A stretch of DNA of 64,000 nt from Henningerozyma blattae CBS 6284 (GCF_000315915.1 NC_020186.1:2108001-2172000); one strand, 5' to 3'; positions 30,426 to 43,081 are shown, numbered from the stretch's first letter. Numbers and translations are program-made. Notes: generated by a model not told the origin, from the sequence alone.

Positions 30426-32471
30426 TTAGATATCTTCTCTAACACCTTTCTTCAGTAGCGAATCAATAGTCAGGTCGTTAGCTTGTGCTAGTTCCCTAGC
30501 TTTCGTGTAATTTTCCACTTTTTCATCCTTATCTTGATTCCTCTTTTCAATTACTTTCTTTAGTTTCAATTTTTCTACCAGCTTAGTTGCATTATGAATA
30601 GAAAACTTGTCTGTGTAAAATGGAGTAATTTGGTCTTTCATACTTTTAGATAAATGAGGACTTTCGAATGTCACAGAGTCTCTAATTAGCTTCTGGTCAA
30701 CCCATTCTAATAACACATCCTTTTGACAATGCACGTGAATGGCAGGGATCCTTAAAGGATCAGTCTCCTCTTTAACGACTACCTTCCTATTATTATCAGT
30801 ATTAGGCAATGGTAATTGTGAGATCTCAGTGGTTTCTTTAATGGATTTGAAATATTTATTATCTGACACTGCTGGAAGACCATCCATATCTAAACCATCA
30901 ATAAAATTGCCCATTAAACTATCGATTTCCTCGGCTTCTAACTTAGATTTCTCATTCTTCATATGCCTATTCGATAATTTAGGAAATTCAGAAACCCTTT
31001 CATCCTCAGCAAAGGGTAAACGTGATAAAATCAAGCCTCGCATATTAACCTCCTCATTATCATCATCATGGATAGACCTATATTTCTGAATATCTTGTTC
31101 AGACAGTATATCAGAATGATCTACAAGTACAGGGCACAACATTACCATTTGTGCATTTGTATTATTCTTTTGAACATATCTTGCAATAGCAATTTTCTTA
31201 TTTTCATATAAAACATCCACCAAGATTTCAAATGACATCATATCGGCAGTAGAACCTGCTCTGCTATCTGCTACAATAAATGTTGACTCAGAAATTAGAT
31301 AATGCCTTGGTAATGATTCTTCATCCATGAAACCAGTAATATCTAAACCAGGGTATGTGTTAAAAGATAAATTATCAGTCAAAGTTGTAGGTAAAACAAC
31401 GTAATCTGTACCATATCTATAAACCTTAGAAATTGATTTGCTTGAAACAGTAACTGTTTTATAATCTACATTTTCACTTTCCTCTTCATTATCGTCAGCT
31501 CTATTCTTGTTTCTAGTAATATTATCTTTTGCGTCTAGAATTTTTTCATGTACCTCATATTCAATAATTGATTTTGTTTGAACATAATTGGCTGATAGAT
31601 ATTTATCACTTATTACGCTATCATTACCCTTTTTAATATTTTTTTCTTGACCATTTTGTTTCTTGATTACTTGTATTTTATTTAAATTTGAAACTGATTT
31701 CGTTGCGGGATAACCCTCCACCAAAATCGATAAGCATCTAGGGTCCTCTTGAATATCAATAGAAGTGCTTTCACTTGGATGTGTAATACTAGAGATGTCT
31801 GCTCCTAGTCGTAAGGGACCTGTAAATATTCTAATTGGTTTAATAGTAGCCAATCTTGGGTTGGTTACTTCCTTCAATAAGTAATCAATCGAGAATATTT
31901 TAGAAAGTGGGTTTGTTTTAACGATTTGTCCCCATTTCGTTTGATAAACGTCGACATTTGATTCCTTACCACAATTAGCTAGTACAATTCTTGGTTCAAT
32001 TTCCGTTGTCAAAGTTTTAACTTCTGCTTCTGCTAAGTCTAATCTATCTAAATTATTTGTAAAAACCATAATTTGTTTAAAAACTTTACGTTTTCCAAAA
32101 AAATACTCCATTTCTAGTGATGCCAGAATCAAACATTGAAATGATGATAATGATTCATACTCAATGTAATTTTCGTCGTACTTGCCCTCATCAAATGTAT
32201 CTATGTATCTTTGAATTTCTTTTATAGTTCGAATCGCTTCTATTGATCTTACAGGTGCAATAATTTTCTGGCTGTGATAAATATTTGGAACATTATCTGA
32301 ATTAGATTCCCATAGGGAATTAAACAAATAAATACTAATGTAATCTGTCTTTCTTAATTTTTTAACTTTTTCAAGTAGTGCATACTCAAGGTAAGCCATC
32401 GATTTAACGATGCCCTTTTCTTGGATCATTGATTTTGAAACATCGATGAGAAATGCTGTACATTCGGACAT
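30426..32471 (-). CDS. YKU80: Ku80 subunit, DNA end binding and telomere protein
   Basis: With Yku70 this protein encircles DNA ends for non-homologous end joining, and at telomeres it binds telomerase RNA and silences. The 681-residue protein (S. cerevisiae Yku80 629) has an N-terminal vWA-like domain (FLIDVSKSM, then KSMAYLEYALLEK) and the Ku core with YRYGTDYVVLPTTL, followed by YPGLDITGFMDEESLPRHYL. LPFAEDERVSEFPKL leads into the C-terminal arm. Two acidic/Asn-rich insertions explain the greater length. The ATG at 32471 matches the family start. YKU80 beside PGM is the S. cerevisiae XIII order. Confidence 0.95.
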   Translation of the reverse strand: MSECTAFLIDVSKSMIQEKGIVKSMAYLEYALLEKVKKLRKTDYISIYLFNSLWESNSDNVPNIYHSQKIIAPVRSIEAIRTIKEIQRYIDTFDEGKYDENYIEYESLSSFQCLILASLEMEYFFGKRKVFKQIMVFTNNLDRLDLAEAEVKTLTTEIEPRIVLANCGKESNVDVYQTKWGQIVKTNPLSKIFSIDYLLKEVTNPRLATIKPIRIFTGPLRLGADISSITHPSESTSIDIQEDPRCLSILVEGYPATKSVSNLNKIQVIKKQNGQEKNIKKGNDSVISDKYLSANYVQTKSIIEYEVHEKILDAKDNITRNKNRADDNEEESENVDYKTVTVSSKSISKVYRYGTDYVVLPTTLTDNLSFNTYPGLDITGFMDEESLPRHYLISESTFIVADSRAGSTADMMSFEILVDVLYENKKIAIARYVQKNNTNAQMVMLCPVLVDHSDILSEQDIQKYRSIHDDDNEEVNMRGLILSRLPFAEDERVSEFPKLSNRHMKNEKSKLEAEEIDSLMGNFIDGLDMDGLPAVSDNKYFKSIKETTEISQLPLPNTDNNRKVVVKEETDPLRIPAIHVHCQKDVLLEWVDQKLIRDSVTFESPHLSKSMKDQITPFYTDKFSIHNATKLVEKLKLKKVIEKRNQDKDEKVENYTKARELAQANDLTIDSLLKKGVREDI

Positions 32472-33370
32472 TGCACTAAATAGTTCAAAGATTGGAGGTA
32501 AAACTCAGTTAGGTCTCTCCAATAACTTAATTATATCTAGCTTAATATTTATAAAACTTTCAGGACATTTGATTTGTATAATAACATGAGCTGTTATTTT
32601 AACATAAATGCTTAATATTAGGAAGAAAAACTGGAGTTTGTAAATTAAGAATGTGTTCGTCCGAAAACGGCAAATTTGTATCTATAAATACAAGATATAT
32701 ATCTAAAAAGAGTGATATTTCTAACCCTTCAAGAAGTTGAGGTATCTTAGCAAGCTAAAGATTTCCTAAGAATATTTCCATATTCCATTTGAATTATAAA
32801 CAGCCATTAGATATATAGATATAAAAATGTCGCATTCTTTTTAGCTTTGTAACAACATGCATGAGAAATACAAATCATTAGCACGATATGCCTTGCCAAG
32901 GATTTGTAATGCATACTACAGACTTCTAAAAACTAGCATCAGTTCATTCACGATCTTAGTTAACCAATATGGGATATATGATAATGTTCAGGCGCTGTCT
33001 TACTTCAGTAATAGGTAGTAATAAATTAACTCCGCAAATTCTTCAAGAACAAAACTTGTGATATAGCATGTTAAATTTAGAAAAGCTTTAAATTGCTTCA
33101 TAATATTTATATTTCATTAGAATGAATAAAACTTTCGAAGAGAAATTTTATCCAAAAGATTGTTATCAGAGGTCAATCGAAACACCATGCCCAGTTTTTA
33201 CGTTCCTTCGAGGTTGGTAAGATTCCACCTCAATTTTTTTACCGGCAAGACAAACTAAAGAATTTTTGAAAAATAGCATAATTTGGCGTAGAAAATGTAT
33301 ATATATAATTCTAGAATTTGTAGATTCCATCTGGGATAAGTTAGCAACAAGAAAGTAGTGAGAACTACCA
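32472..33370. other. YKU80 promoter region, no gene seen
   Basis: About 0.9 kb of AT-rich sequence between divergent genes. No protein-like ORF, tRNA or repeat is recognised. Confidence 0.55.
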
Positions 33371-33748
33371 ATGACTTTAGAAACTAATAATTACATATCC
33401 CTTTTTGTGGTACTCACTGCTATCGTATATGTAGCAATGGGTGGCCATTTTTCTATTGCAGTTATAGGTTTAATTCTGTATATGGTTTTAACAGGTCAAA
33501 AGCTTTTATATCTAGAGGACTATGACACAGCTCCGGCAGTGTACCAAAAAAACGAAGGCCATAAAAAACAAACAGAAACAAAAAATCAAATTAACCTATT
33601 CGTTTATTATTGGCAGATTCCCGATATATTTATTTTATTCGTTCTGTATATTAAGCATACATGCACTTCAATTAATCACGGCTTTAACCTTTATTGGCCG
33701 CATTTTCCAAGAAGAGTTTTCATTTATAATGCCGCTTTATACATATAA
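33371..33748 (+). CDS. Small putative membrane protein, unknown
   Basis: The first 60 residues look genuine: two hydrophobic segments (SLFVVLTAIVYVAMGG and IAVIGLILYMVLTG) followed by an acidic KLLYLEDYDTAPAVYQK. The remaining 65 residues are rich in Tyr, Phe and Ile and look like translated AT-rich DNA. The switch occurs at a 7-A run (33546-33552). If one A is missing, as in three other genes of this window, the protein would end ...VYQKKRRP at 33562-33564 (64 residues). I do not recognise a homologue. The gene lies about 100 bp upstream of PMU1 on the same strand. Confidence 0.5.
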   Translation: MTLETNNYISLFVVLTAIVYVAMGGHFSIAVIGLILYMVLTGQKLLYLEDYDTAPAVYQKNEGHKKQTETKNQINLFVYYWQIPDIFILFVLYIKHTCTSINHGFNLYWPHFPRRVFIYNAALYI

Positions 33749-33845
33749 GAACTGTACAATTCACATTTACTTATATACATATTTAAATTTCCATAGATTT
33801 TGGAAATAGAGAAACAATTAGCATAATCTAGTTAGTTAATCCAAC

Positions 33846-34703
33846 ATGCAATTCAAAGCTCTACCAGGTTTCTTTAAAGCTTATGAAGAACAAAACAGTA
33901 AACCAATTGATTCTTCCAAAGAAGATCACTTAAAATTCGTTCATCATAAGACTTGGAAAGATCTATACAAGAGTATCCCTCATAACAGCAGTGATATTGA
34001 ATATAAATTGATTATTTTAGGACGTCATGGCCAAGGTTATCACAACGCTGCGATTGACAGATATGGTATGGACGCATGGAATAAGCATTGGTCTTTGCTA
34101 GATGGCGATGAATATGGAGAATGGCTAGATTCGAGATTAACTCCCCTTGGTAAAAAACAAGTTTCAAGAACCGGGAAAGAAGTATTGTTACCTATGGTAA
34201 AAGGATTAGGCAAATACCCCGATGTCTATTTTTCATCACCTATGCGTCGTTGTTTGGAAACCTATGTAGGCTCATGGGGTCAAGTTTATAAGATGGTTGA
34301 AAATGACCAAAAGAAGTTGGAAATTACGATAATTGAAAATCTAAGAGAAACTCTAGGGGAGCATACATGCGATAAACGTGTTTTACATTCTGAAGTTATT
34401 TCCGAATATCAGAATTCTAAAATGGAGTCTGGTCATATTGCTCATTGGAATTATCCAAAAGGGTATCCAGAAGAAGATCAACTTTGGTTTGCAGACTGGC
34501 GTGAAACGAATGAAGAAATGGATGTACGTGTTCGTTCTGGGTTAGAAGAATTATTTTCTCAAGTTAAATCGGATGAAAGAATTGTTTCATTAACATGCCA
34601 TTCAGGTGTTATTGACAGTGTATTACGCAATTTGGATCACCCTGCCGTGGAGAATTTAGATGTTGGTAAATCAGTTATTGCTGTTGTTGCTTTAAGAAGA
34701 TGA
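33846..34703 (+). CDS. PMU1: Putative phosphomutase Pmu1
   Basis: A histidine phosphatase (phosphoglycerate-mutase-like) family protein of 285 residues, similar to S. cerevisiae Pmu1 (YKL128C, 295 aa). The catalytic motif LGRHGQGYHN holds Arg60-His61-Gly62. SSPMRRCLET gives the second Arg, RETLGEHTCDKR the acid region, and TCHSGVIDSVL the second catalytic His. The natural substrate is not settled for the yeast protein. It sits between the PGM/YKU80 block and the myosin gene, as YKL128C does beside MYO3. Confidence 0.93.
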   Translation: MQFKALPGFFKAYEEQNSKPIDSSKEDHLKFVHHKTWKDLYKSIPHNSSDIEYKLIILGRHGQGYHNAAIDRYGMDAWNKHWSLLDGDEYGEWLDSRLTPLGKKQVSRTGKEVLLPMVKGLGKYPDVYFSSPMRRCLETYVGSWGQVYKMVENDQKKLEITIIENLRETLGEHTCDKRVLHSEVISEYQNSKMESGHIAHWNYPKGYPEEDQLWFADWRETNEEMDVRVRSGLEELFSQVKSDERIVSLTCHSGVIDSVLRNLDHPAVENLDVGKSVIAVVALRR

Positions 34704-36579
34704 GAATACATTTTCATGAATGATTTTTATACGAACTTTATTTGATTTTTTTTTTCTTCCATAAATATATGAATATTATATAACATTTGATAAAGATAAA
34801 CTTCTTAAAACATTATTTAGGATAGACAATATAAATTTTTTAGAGATAAATTTTGAAAAAAAGAAAGACTTTATATGATACGCCACAATCAGAAAGTAAT
34901 TTATTATAGAATTAACATTTCATTTGAAAGTATGTATTTGTGTATTATGTCCAAAATACTTGTAATTCTTTAATAGTTCTTGGAGCAAAGTAAAGATATG
35001 ATTGGTTGCGAGTCTTTAAGGCTAAAGAAGACTGCACTTCCCAACATTATCTCTACAATAAATTATGATTTACTTAATTTTCTTACTAGTTTACTTCATT
35101 TAATCGCTAGAAACTGATACGCCAGCATATATTAAGAAAGTAAAAAATAATTGCCTTTTCTATATATTTCAAGTTATTATAAATGATACTACCAATATTG
35201 CTGTATATTTCTGTGGTAATTTTTATATTAATAAGATCCAAGATCCAAGAGCTATTATTACGTGTGTTTATATTACTGTCCAACTTTTAACAACAACATA
35301 TAACCAGAAAACACTAAATATACCAAGTTGAATAATAACGGTTGGTTTTCTATAAAAGAAAACAACCCTATTTCCAAATTATCTTCACTTCTATTCATGA
35401 AAGGATCTGAAGATATTAATCTAAAAGGTAACAGCATAAGGGGAATTCGGCCGAATTCTCTCACAAGACTTAATACCATCAATACCTTGAAGTTTTCAGT
35501 AACAGCAAAAAATTGTTATTAATTAACTGAAAGTAATTTCAGAGACTCATAAACTCTACTGAGTTTTTGGAACCCCTCACGAAATTGGAAGAGATATTTT
35601 TTATAATTTTCAAAAACAAAAATTTACAAAAAAAATACGTGGAACTATGACATTATTTTTCTTCAATAGTAATATGGGGATTTGGGGTAGAGACAACCAA
35701 TAAAGAATGTTCTTAAGTTTACCAAAAAAGTATTACACTAAAACATTTTGATCGTAAATAGTATTATATAAATTACTATGGAAATTTATTCAACCTATAA
35801 ACAAGAAACAAGCACACAGACAAACATTTCTCTTGAAACTATTTCTTCTTTCACGATGTTTGAAAAACATTTGAAGAAGTGGGGAGATTTCTCCAATATT
35901 ATAACGTGAGAAGTAGTAAATGATATCAAAATTGGAAGATTTTACTCTATTGGTACCAAGGGGAAGGAAAATGTATGTTAGAGGGTATCCACAGTAAAAA
36001 AAAAAAAAAAAGACTATTTGCCAATTAAAACTTTTTTTTTCAGAATAGTATATCCATCAAATTATATGGCCGCAGTATTAACTTGTGAAAAATGGCTCTA
36101 GGCAAATGGAAGGGTGGTCAGCATGGTTTTTAACTTAATTTCTTTAAACAATATTTTTTTTCTCCGCTAATATTGTGTCATGCTGACGGACTTTTTTTTC
36201 CGTTAAGTAGTTAACAATAAAGGGCCTGAGATTTTTTTTCCCTGAAAACTTTCTATAGCAGCCGGTTCCGGCATTCTTTGTAATAGTGAAAAATTAACAT
36301 ACAAAGAGAAACTATAGAAAAGAATAAGTGGTAAAGTATGACATCTCCTTTTATATGAGTCACTCTAATTCATTTTCTAGGTAATACCAGACAGGCATTG
36401 TTTAGTTTAGATTTTATTTTTTGTTACTCAATAAGTATGATGAATTATATTATTATAAATACTTTACATATTTTCTTGAATTCAATCTTGATTTAACGTA
36501 GAAACATTTCTAAAAATTCAATAATAGCATCAAGCTAAACAATCATCCGCATATTCTCTCTCACAAAACATTCTAAATC
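34704..36579. other. Long AT-rich intergenic region, no gene recognised
   Basis: About 1.9 kb. It contains a 17-A run (35995-36011) and several T-runs, and the open frames lack protein-like composition. In S. cerevisiae XIII this neighbourhood carries SPG4 and ILV2. Neither is present. Confidence 0.5.
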
Positions 36580-36804
36580 ATGTCTACTATCATACGGCGC
36601 TATCACTCCTTCCATTTTTCACCTGCAATGGTAAGACATGGAGCTGCTTCGCGTACATTTAAGGCTAATATTCCTAACAAGTTTCTATCGAAGGCTAATG
36701 AAAACAATTTGAGTCTCTCCTCTACAACAGGTGTAAGAACTTTTGCCAAGACTGAATATTCGAAAGCATCTCAAAAAGTAAGAGACACCAGCAGAAAGCT
36801 TTAA
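36580..36804 (+). CDS. Small hypothetical protein, possible mitochondrial presequence
   Basis: This 74-codon frame begins MSTIIRRYHSFHF and is rich in Arg, Ser and Ala with few acidic residues, as in mitochondrial targeting peptides. Composition is more protein-like than neighbouring frames, and it is preceded by an A-rich leader typical of yeast genes. No homologue is recognised. It could be a short real gene or a chance frame in a 3.4 kb gap. Confidence 0.3.
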   Translation: MSTIIRRYHSFHFSPAMVRHGAASRTFKANIPNKFLSKANENNLSLSSTTGVRTFAKTEYSKASQKVRDTSRKL

Positions 36805-38154
36805 ATATGGAGTCTTTGCTCTACGCTATTTATTTAGGGACACGGGCCTTTGCTACGAAAAATCAAAAGAAATTTTTTTTATTATTATAAGGTGCCTTTA
36901 TTAAAGAAGGTGCAATATCTCATTATATATCCTTTTTATAAGATATTTACTCAATCTCAATAACATGCATTATTTTTTGTATATCAAGTTAAGATCTCAT
37001 AGGCAAGAAATGTGTAGGAGGATCTGAAGTATAAACAGGCAATCTACCACGGTTAGTAGGGTTTCTGGCTTTGTTACTATTTGAATCAGTCACAAAATAC
37101 ATATAAACATGTAACACGTTATTGTCTTAGGCACAGTAGTCTTAAAGAGCATAATTTTTCCTGCCGTACTCCCTTTTTCCGGATCAATTTCTCAGTTTAG
37201 TTCTTTTTTTTTTTTTTTTTTTTGAACGTATATATATATTTAGAAAGCCTGAAACGGCCGGTGCCAACTCAACAATGGGTTTACATAATAATTCATAAGA
37301 ACAAAAAAGATCCCTTTGGAATAAGTCCAATGTCAAGCAAATTACATTTGCTAAGCATCATGTATGTACCTATCTACACCATTCAGAATACAGACTATGA
37401 ATTATTACAGAAATTCCTATAAATATAACGAAATTATTCATATAAATCCTTTAATGAACCGCAAATGATGTGGCGGATAATAGAACGAAGCCTCTCTGTT
37501 TTGACAAATGGTGTATTCGCCTGGTACCTCCTTTTCCTATTCATCATATACGAGTAAAAATATTCCTTGTATTTTAACATTATCCTATATTTTACATACA
37601 ATTGAATACTAGCCAATAAACGCACAAGATCTCATACTCATTATATATTTTCCAAATATACTACTAGATCCCTGACTCCAAATTGAAATTCTCGTATATT
37701 TTATATCGTAGGGTAATTATATATTGCCATAGCAACCATTAAAATGCCACCCACCATACAATTTCCCATTTTCAACATTAATTACCGGTTTTGGAGAGTG
37801 CTGTTTTGAAATTTCCGGAAACGCAGATTTGCACCCAAAATAGAAATTGTCAATCAAAATATTCTATTCTTATCTAAAAATTGTTTCTTTTTTGTCTCAA
37901 ATGGATTGCTGAATTTTGTTCTCGCAATGAGCATCTTGTTAATTGAATAATATAGACTGACGTATGTATAGCCTCAGTCCGACATAGATTAACTTAATTT
38001 TTATTGGCAAAAAAAAAAAATCCTATAATAATTTTATGGTTTAAAACACATATATAGATTTTTTCGATCAATATTTCTTAGATTTGCAAAATATTTAGTG
38101 AAAACAAGAATTACTTGAAAAAACAAACAAACAAACAAAAAAACAGACTTAACA
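36805..38154. other. Myosin-gene upstream region, no gene recognised
   Basis: About 1.35 kb, AT-rich, with a long T-run at 37206-37223 and AAAC repeats just before the myosin ATG (38122-38140). Confidence 0.55.
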
Positions 38155-41100
38155 ATGGCTTTGCTTAAAAGAGGTGGCCGTGCAAAGATCCAGCAGTCTA
38201 CAACTCATAAGAAAAATGGTAATCAAATCAAGAAAGCTACTTTTGATTCAACTAAGAAAAAAGAAGTAGGTGTTTCTGATTTGACTTTACTGTCGACGAT
38301 TTCTGATGAAGCAATTAATGACAATTTGAAAAAAAGATTCTTGAACGGTACAATCTACACATACATTGGTTATGTTTTAATCAGTGTCAATCCCTTCCGT
38401 GATCTTGGGATATACACTGATGCTGTTTTACAATCTTACAAGGGGAAAAACAGATTAGAGGCACCACCTCATGTTTTTGCTATCGCTGAATCAATGTATT
38501 ATAATATGAAATCTTACAATGAAAATCAATGTGTAATTATTTCCGGTGAATCAGGTGCCGGGAAAACTGAAGCTGCCAAGAGGATCATGCAATATATTGC
38601 TGCCTCTTCCAGTTCCAATTCAGAATCAATTACCAAGATTAAAGATATTGTCTTGGCAACAAATCCTTTATTGGAATCCTTTGGTTGTGCCAAGACTCTA
38701 AGAAATAATAATTCTTCAAGACACGGAAAATATTTAGAAATCAAGTTTAATTCTCAATTTGAACCTTGTGCTGGTAACATTACAAATTATTTATTAGAAA
38801 AACAAAGAGTAGTTAGTCAAATTAAAAATGAAAGAAATTTCCATATCTTTTATCAATTTACTAAAGCAGCTCCAGAATCTTATAGACAAGCCTTTGGGAT
38901 TCAAACTCCAGATCGATATATTTATACTTCAGCTTCTGGCTGTATATCAGTGGATACGATTGATGATGTTAAAGATTTCCAAGACACTTTAAAGGCAATG
39001 CAAGTAATTGGGTTAAGCCAAGATGAACAAGATCAAATCTTTAGAATGTTATCTGCTATATTGTGGATCGGTAACATTACTTTTGTAGAAAATGATGAAG
39101 GAAATGCTCAAGTAGCCGATTCATCAGTTACTGATTTCGTTGCTTATTTATTACAAGTTGATGCAGGCGTCTTGGTTAAATCCTTGGTGGAAAGAATTAT
39201 GGAAACAAATCATGGTATGAAAAGAGGTTCAGTTTACCATGTTCCTCTTAACAGAGTGCAAGCTACTGCAGTTAGAGATGCTTTAGCTAAAGCCATTTAT
39301 AATAATTTGTTTGATTGGATTGTCGATAGAGTTAACCTTTCTTTACAAGCTTACCCAGGTGCCGATAAATCTATTGGTATCTTAGATATTTATGGGTTCG
39401 AAATTTTTGAACATAATTCTTTTGAACAATTATGTATTAATTATGTTAATGAAAAATTACAACAAATTTTTATTCAATTAACTTTAAAATCAGAACAAGA
39501 AACTTACGCAAGAGAACAAATCGCTTGGACTCCAATTAAATATTTCGATAATAAAGTTGTATGTGACTTGATTGAATCTAAGAGACCCGCAGGTATTTTT
39601 GCAGCTATGAATGATTCAGTTGCTACTGCACATGCTGATTCAAATGCAGCAGATTCTGCTTTTTCACAACGTTTGAATTTATTTACAACAAACCCACATT
39701 TTGAATTAAGATCATCTAAATTTGTTATTAAACATTATGCTGGTGATGTCATGTATGACGTTAATGGTATTACTGATAAAAATAAAGATCAATTACAAAA
39801 AGATTTATCTGAGTTATTGGGAACATCAACGAATCAATTCGTCTCTACAATTTTCCCAAATGAAGTTGATAAAGAATCAAAAAGAAGACCACCAACTGCG
39901 GGTGATAAGATTATTAAAAGTGCTAATGAGCTGGTAGAAACATTGTCTAAAGCTTCTCCTTCATATATTAGAACCATTAAACCTAACCAAACAAAAGTCC
40001 CAACAGATTATGATGATAACCAAGTTTTGCATCAAGTAAAATATTTAGGTTTGAAAGAAAATGTTCGTATTAGAAGAGCTGGGTTTGCTTATAGACAAAC
40101 ATTTGATAAGTTTGTAGAAAGATTCTATTTATTATCACCAGCATGTTCTTATGCGGGTGACTATACTTTCCAAGGTGAACCTTATGATGCTATTAAATAT
40201 ATTCTAAGAGATGCTTCGATTCCACAACAAGAATACCAATTAGGTACAACTTCAGTGTTTATTAAAAATCCAGAAACCTTATTTGCATTAGAAAATATGA
40301 GAGATAAATATTGGTATAATATGGCAGCAAGAATTCAACGTGCTTGGAGAAGATTTAACGTTAGAAGAGTGGATGCTGCGTCAAGAATTCAACGTGCTAT
40401 TAGAGAAAGAAAAGGTGGTAACAACTTCGAACAATTACGTGATTTTGGTAATACATTAGTAGTCAACAAAAAAGAAAGAAGATCAATGTCATTATTAGGA
40501 TCAAGAGCATTTCTTGGTGATTATTTATCAATGAATGAACAAAAATCAAATGGTGCTTATATCAAGAGACAAGTTAGTATTAAAGATAAAGTGATCTTCT
40601 CAATTCATGGTGAAGCCTTACAAACCAAGTTTGGTAGATCTGCTAGAAGATTGAAAAAGACCTTCATTTTAACGCCTACTGCTTTCTATGTTGTTGGACA
40701 AGCTTTAGTTCAAAATTCTATGACATATCAAACCGATTTTAGAATCCCTATTTCTTCCATCCACTCTATCAGTATGTCAAAATTACAAGATGATTGGCTG
40801 GCAATTAATATTAACGACCCATCTCAACCGGACCCATTTATTAATACATATTTCAAAACTGAATTAATCACTCATTTGAAACAATTAAACCCAAAAATTA
40901 ATATCAAAATTGGCCCAACAATTGAATATTGCAAGAAACCAAAAAAAATTCATGTTGTTAAAGCACAATATAGTGAATCTGCTCCAAAATATAGTGATAC
41001 ATATAAATCAAGCACAATCTCAGTACGCCAAGGTAACCCACCAAATTCTAAGCAACATGAAAAACCTGATAAAAAGAGAAGTACTATCACTCCAAGACAT

Positions 41101-41883
41101 AATCAACGTCCACAAACTCATCAACCACAATATCAAAAGCCGACTGTTTCTCGTAATAACGCTCAACCTCAAATAAATAACAATTCATCTATTCCAGCAC
41201 CTAGACCAAAAGCTGTAAAGAAAGCTGCTCCTCCTCCTCCTGGATCGCAAAGAATTCAGCAACAACAATCACAGCCAAACCCAACTCCAAAACCTAAGCC
41301 CCATGTCTCTCCGCGCAAAGCAGTTCAACCACCTTTAGCTCGTAAAACAACTCATAAAGCACCTCCGCCACCACCCCCTGTTGCACAACCTGTATTCCCT
41401 AAGTATGAGGCCGCTTACGATTTTCCTGGTTCTGGTGCTCCATCAGAATTACCTGTTAAAAAAGGTGATGTTATTTATATTACGAAGGAGGAACCAAGTG
41501 GCTGGTCTTTGGGTAAGACACTTGATGGTTCAAAAGAAGGCTGGGTTCCAACAGCATATATTACTCCTTATTATGAGTCAGTATCCCAAATTCCAACTTC
41601 TTCTCCTTCTTTAGTAGAGCAAAACAACCACTCAGATTATGCACAATCAAATATTCAACATGTTGAACAACAAACACAACAATATCAACAACCAGCTCAG
41701 CAAGATCTTGGACAAACGGCGTATTTCCAACCAGAAGTTAATACCCAAAACAATTATTCGGAGCAAGTTTCAGAACCCCAAAATGATTTCAATAACGGTT
41801 TGGCAGCTGCTTTAGCTTCAAGACAAAATAAAATGAGAGTGGAAAGTGATGAAGAAGTCGAAGAATCCGACGATGAGTGGTAA
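38155..41883 (+). CDS. MYO3/MYO5: Class I myosin Myo3/Myo5
   Basis: This actin motor drives endocytic vesicle internalisation and activates Arp2/3 at cortical patches. The 1242-residue protein (yeast 1272/1219) has the motor domain with P-loop GESGAGKT (131-138) and the TEDS-site Ser359 (RGSVYHVP), the target of Ste20/Cla4 kinases. Two IQ motifs follow ([11 protein letters not shown] and [11 protein letters not shown]). Then come the TH1 lipid-binding domain (about 780-950), a Pro/Gln-rich TH2 with KAPPPPPP, an SH3 domain (about 1082-1140, YEAAYDFPG to GWVPTAYI), and a C-terminal acidic Arp2/3-binding tail ending ESDDEW. All catalytic motifs are intact. Synteny (PMU1 on the left, EUC1 on the right) combines that of MYO3 and MYO5. 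Confidence 0.97.
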   Translation: MALLKRGGRAKIQQSTTHKKNGNQIKKATFDSTKKKEVGVSDLTLLSTISDEAINDNLKKRFLNGTIYTYIGYVLISVNPFRDLGIYTDAVLQSYKGKNRLEAPPHVFAIAESMYYNMKSYNENQCVIISGESGAGKTEAAKRIMQYIAASSSSNSESITKIKDIVLATNPLLESFGCAKTLRNNNSSRHGKYLEIKFNSQFEPCAGNITNYLLEKQRVVSQIKNERNFHIFYQFTKAAPESYRQAFGIQTPDRYIYTSASGCISVDTIDDVKDFQDTLKAMQVIGLSQDEQDQIFRMLSAILWIGNITFVENDEGNAQVADSSVTDFVAYLLQVDAGVLVKSLVERIMETNHGMKRGSVYHVPLNRVQATAVRDALAKAIYNNLFDWIVDRVNLSLQAYPGADKSIGILDIYGFEIFEHNSFEQLCINYVNEKLQQIFIQLTLKSEQETYAREQIAWTPIKYFDNKVVCDLIESKRPAGIFAAMNDSVATAHADSNAADSAFSQRLNLFTTNPHFELRSSKFVIKHYAGDVMYDVNGITDKNKDQLQKDLSELLGTSTNQFVSTIFPNEVDKESKRRPPTAGDKIIKSANELVETLSKASPSYIRTIKPNQTKVPTDYDDNQVLHQVKYLGLKENVRIRRAGFAYRQTFDKFVERFYLLSPACSYAGDYTFQGEPYDAIKYILRDASIPQQEYQLGTTSVFIKNPETLFALENMRDKYWYNMAARIQRAWRRFNVRRVDAASRIQRAIRERKGGNNFEQLRDFGNTLVVNKKERRSMSLLGSRAFLGDYLSMNEQKSNGAYIKRQVSIKDKVIFSIHGEALQTKFGRSARRLKKTFILTPTAFYVVGQALVQNSMTYQTDFRIPISSIHSISMSKLQDDWLAININDPSQPDPFINTYFKTELITHLKQLNPKINIKIGPTIEYCKKPKKIHVVKAQYSESAPKYSDTYKSSTISVRQGNPPNSKQHEKPDKKRSTITPRHNQRPQTHQPQYQKPTVSRNNAQPQINNNSSIPAPRPKAVKKAAPPPPGSQRIQQQQSQPNPTPKPKPHVSPRKAVQPPLARKTTHKAPPPPPPVAQPVFPKYEAAYDFPGSGAPSELPVKKGDVIYITKEEPSGWSLGKTLDGSKEGWVPTAYITPYYESVSQIPTSSPSLVEQNNHSDYAQSNIQHVEQQTQQYQQPAQQDLGQTAYFQPEVNTQNNYSEQVSEPQNDFNNGLAAALASRQNKMRVESDEEVEESDDEW

Positions 41884-42385
41884 GTATGAAAGTAATATAA
41901 TCATAGAGAAGTATTGGTACTCTTTCATGGTATGAGTGTTATATAATGTTTTTTTTATTATTTTGGGTTTATTTACAGATTTATATTACAATACAATTTA
42001 CTTGTTTCATAGAATATTAATTTTCAAACAGCATTTGTTTTTAAGGGGTATAATTAATAATAGCGTTATATTATAAAATATAAGTTTCTCCTATTAACTA
42101 GCTGTTTGTCTCTTTTACATATCAAATGTACTGACAGCATTCATCTTACTTTTTGCTTTTCTGACATAATAGTATTTTTTTTTCTTTTCTTTTTATATCT
42201 CTAAACGGAAGTTCATTATTTTGTTTTGAAATACGAGGTTCAAATATTTATAAATGTTCATCGCGAAATCTATAAATATTTACGTAAATATTGAAAAGAT
42301 CAAAAAGATCAAAAAGTTTTATTATTAAGAATAATTAATAAATAGGAATTACACCCATAGACTCAATTCACAAGCTCAGTAAAGA
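41884..42385. other. Myosin 3' flank and promoter of the next gene
   Basis: AT-rich, with a GATCAAAAA triplet repeat at 42298-42315. No gene is seen. Confidence 0.55.
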
Positions 42386-43081
42386 ATGATACTTACAGAA
42401 GATATATTACAAGCATATGAAAAATCTACCTTAACATTTTCAAAATATTTATCTAGTTATGTTACTGTTTTAAACAAATATATCAGCGTTTTAGGTAAAG
42501 CATCAACACTGAAAAATGAACGTAGCACATTGATTAAATACGTAAAAAAATTAAGATTTTTCAATGATTGCATTGTTAGATTCGATATTAGAGAAGAGTC
42601 TGCCAACAGAAATATACAACATTTAATTACAATAATTGGATCTTTTTTTATCAAATATTTAGAAATTATTGATTTATTAAATTATTTTTTCACCCAATCA
42701 TTACAGAACGAAATACTTACAAAAACGCTAAATTCTAAATTACTGTTACCACCTTCTGCTATCAAATCTATTGAAGATTCTCATAATCATTTTGTTAAAT
42801 TTGCTCAATGGATAATTGAATCAATTAACTTTGATTCGAGTTTACTACAATTAGAAGTCATTCAGTTCAATTTAAGAATTGCTATTGAAGATAAGGTTGA
42901 TTTAGCTGATACAGATAATATTTTTTTACAAGAAGTCATTGCAGTTGAAAGTGAAGATGAATATGTAAAATTAATACTTCAATGGACAGATATTCTAGGT
43001 GAAAAGGTATCTACTTTAAATGCTCAATTTCATGGCGCTTCTAATCAATGGCAGGAATGTGTAGAACCGAAAAAGAAATAG
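42386..43081 (+). CDS. Uncharacterised all-helical protein
   Basis: A complete 231-residue frame starting MILTEDILQAYEKS. Composition and codon use are like the neighbouring real genes. The sequence is predicted helical, with heptad-like stretches (about 20-60 and 175-225) and no membrane segment, signal peptide or Cys/His cluster. It resembles small coiled-coil subunits of complexes, but I cannot name a family. Neighbours are MYO3/5 and EUC1. In S. cerevisiae XIII this slot holds HFD1, an aldehyde dehydrogenase, which this is not. Confidence 0.75.
   Translation: MILTEDILQAYEKSTLTFSKYLSSYVTVLNKYISVLGKASTLKNERSTLIKYVKKLRFFNDCIVRFDIREESANRNIQHLITIIGSFFIKYLEIIDLLNYFFTQSLQNEILTKTLNSKLLLPPSAIKSIEDSHNHFVKFAQWIIESINFDSSLLQLEVIQFNLRIAIEDKVDLADTDNIFLQEVIAVESEDEYVKLILQWTDILGEKVSTLNAQFHGASNQWQECVEPKKK

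Noticed and set aside
33522..33809. 95-codon frame overlapping the small membrane ORF
   Set aside because: Composition is that of translated AT-rich intergenic DNA. Joining it to the first ORF would need a shift opposite in sign to the other homopolymer faults.
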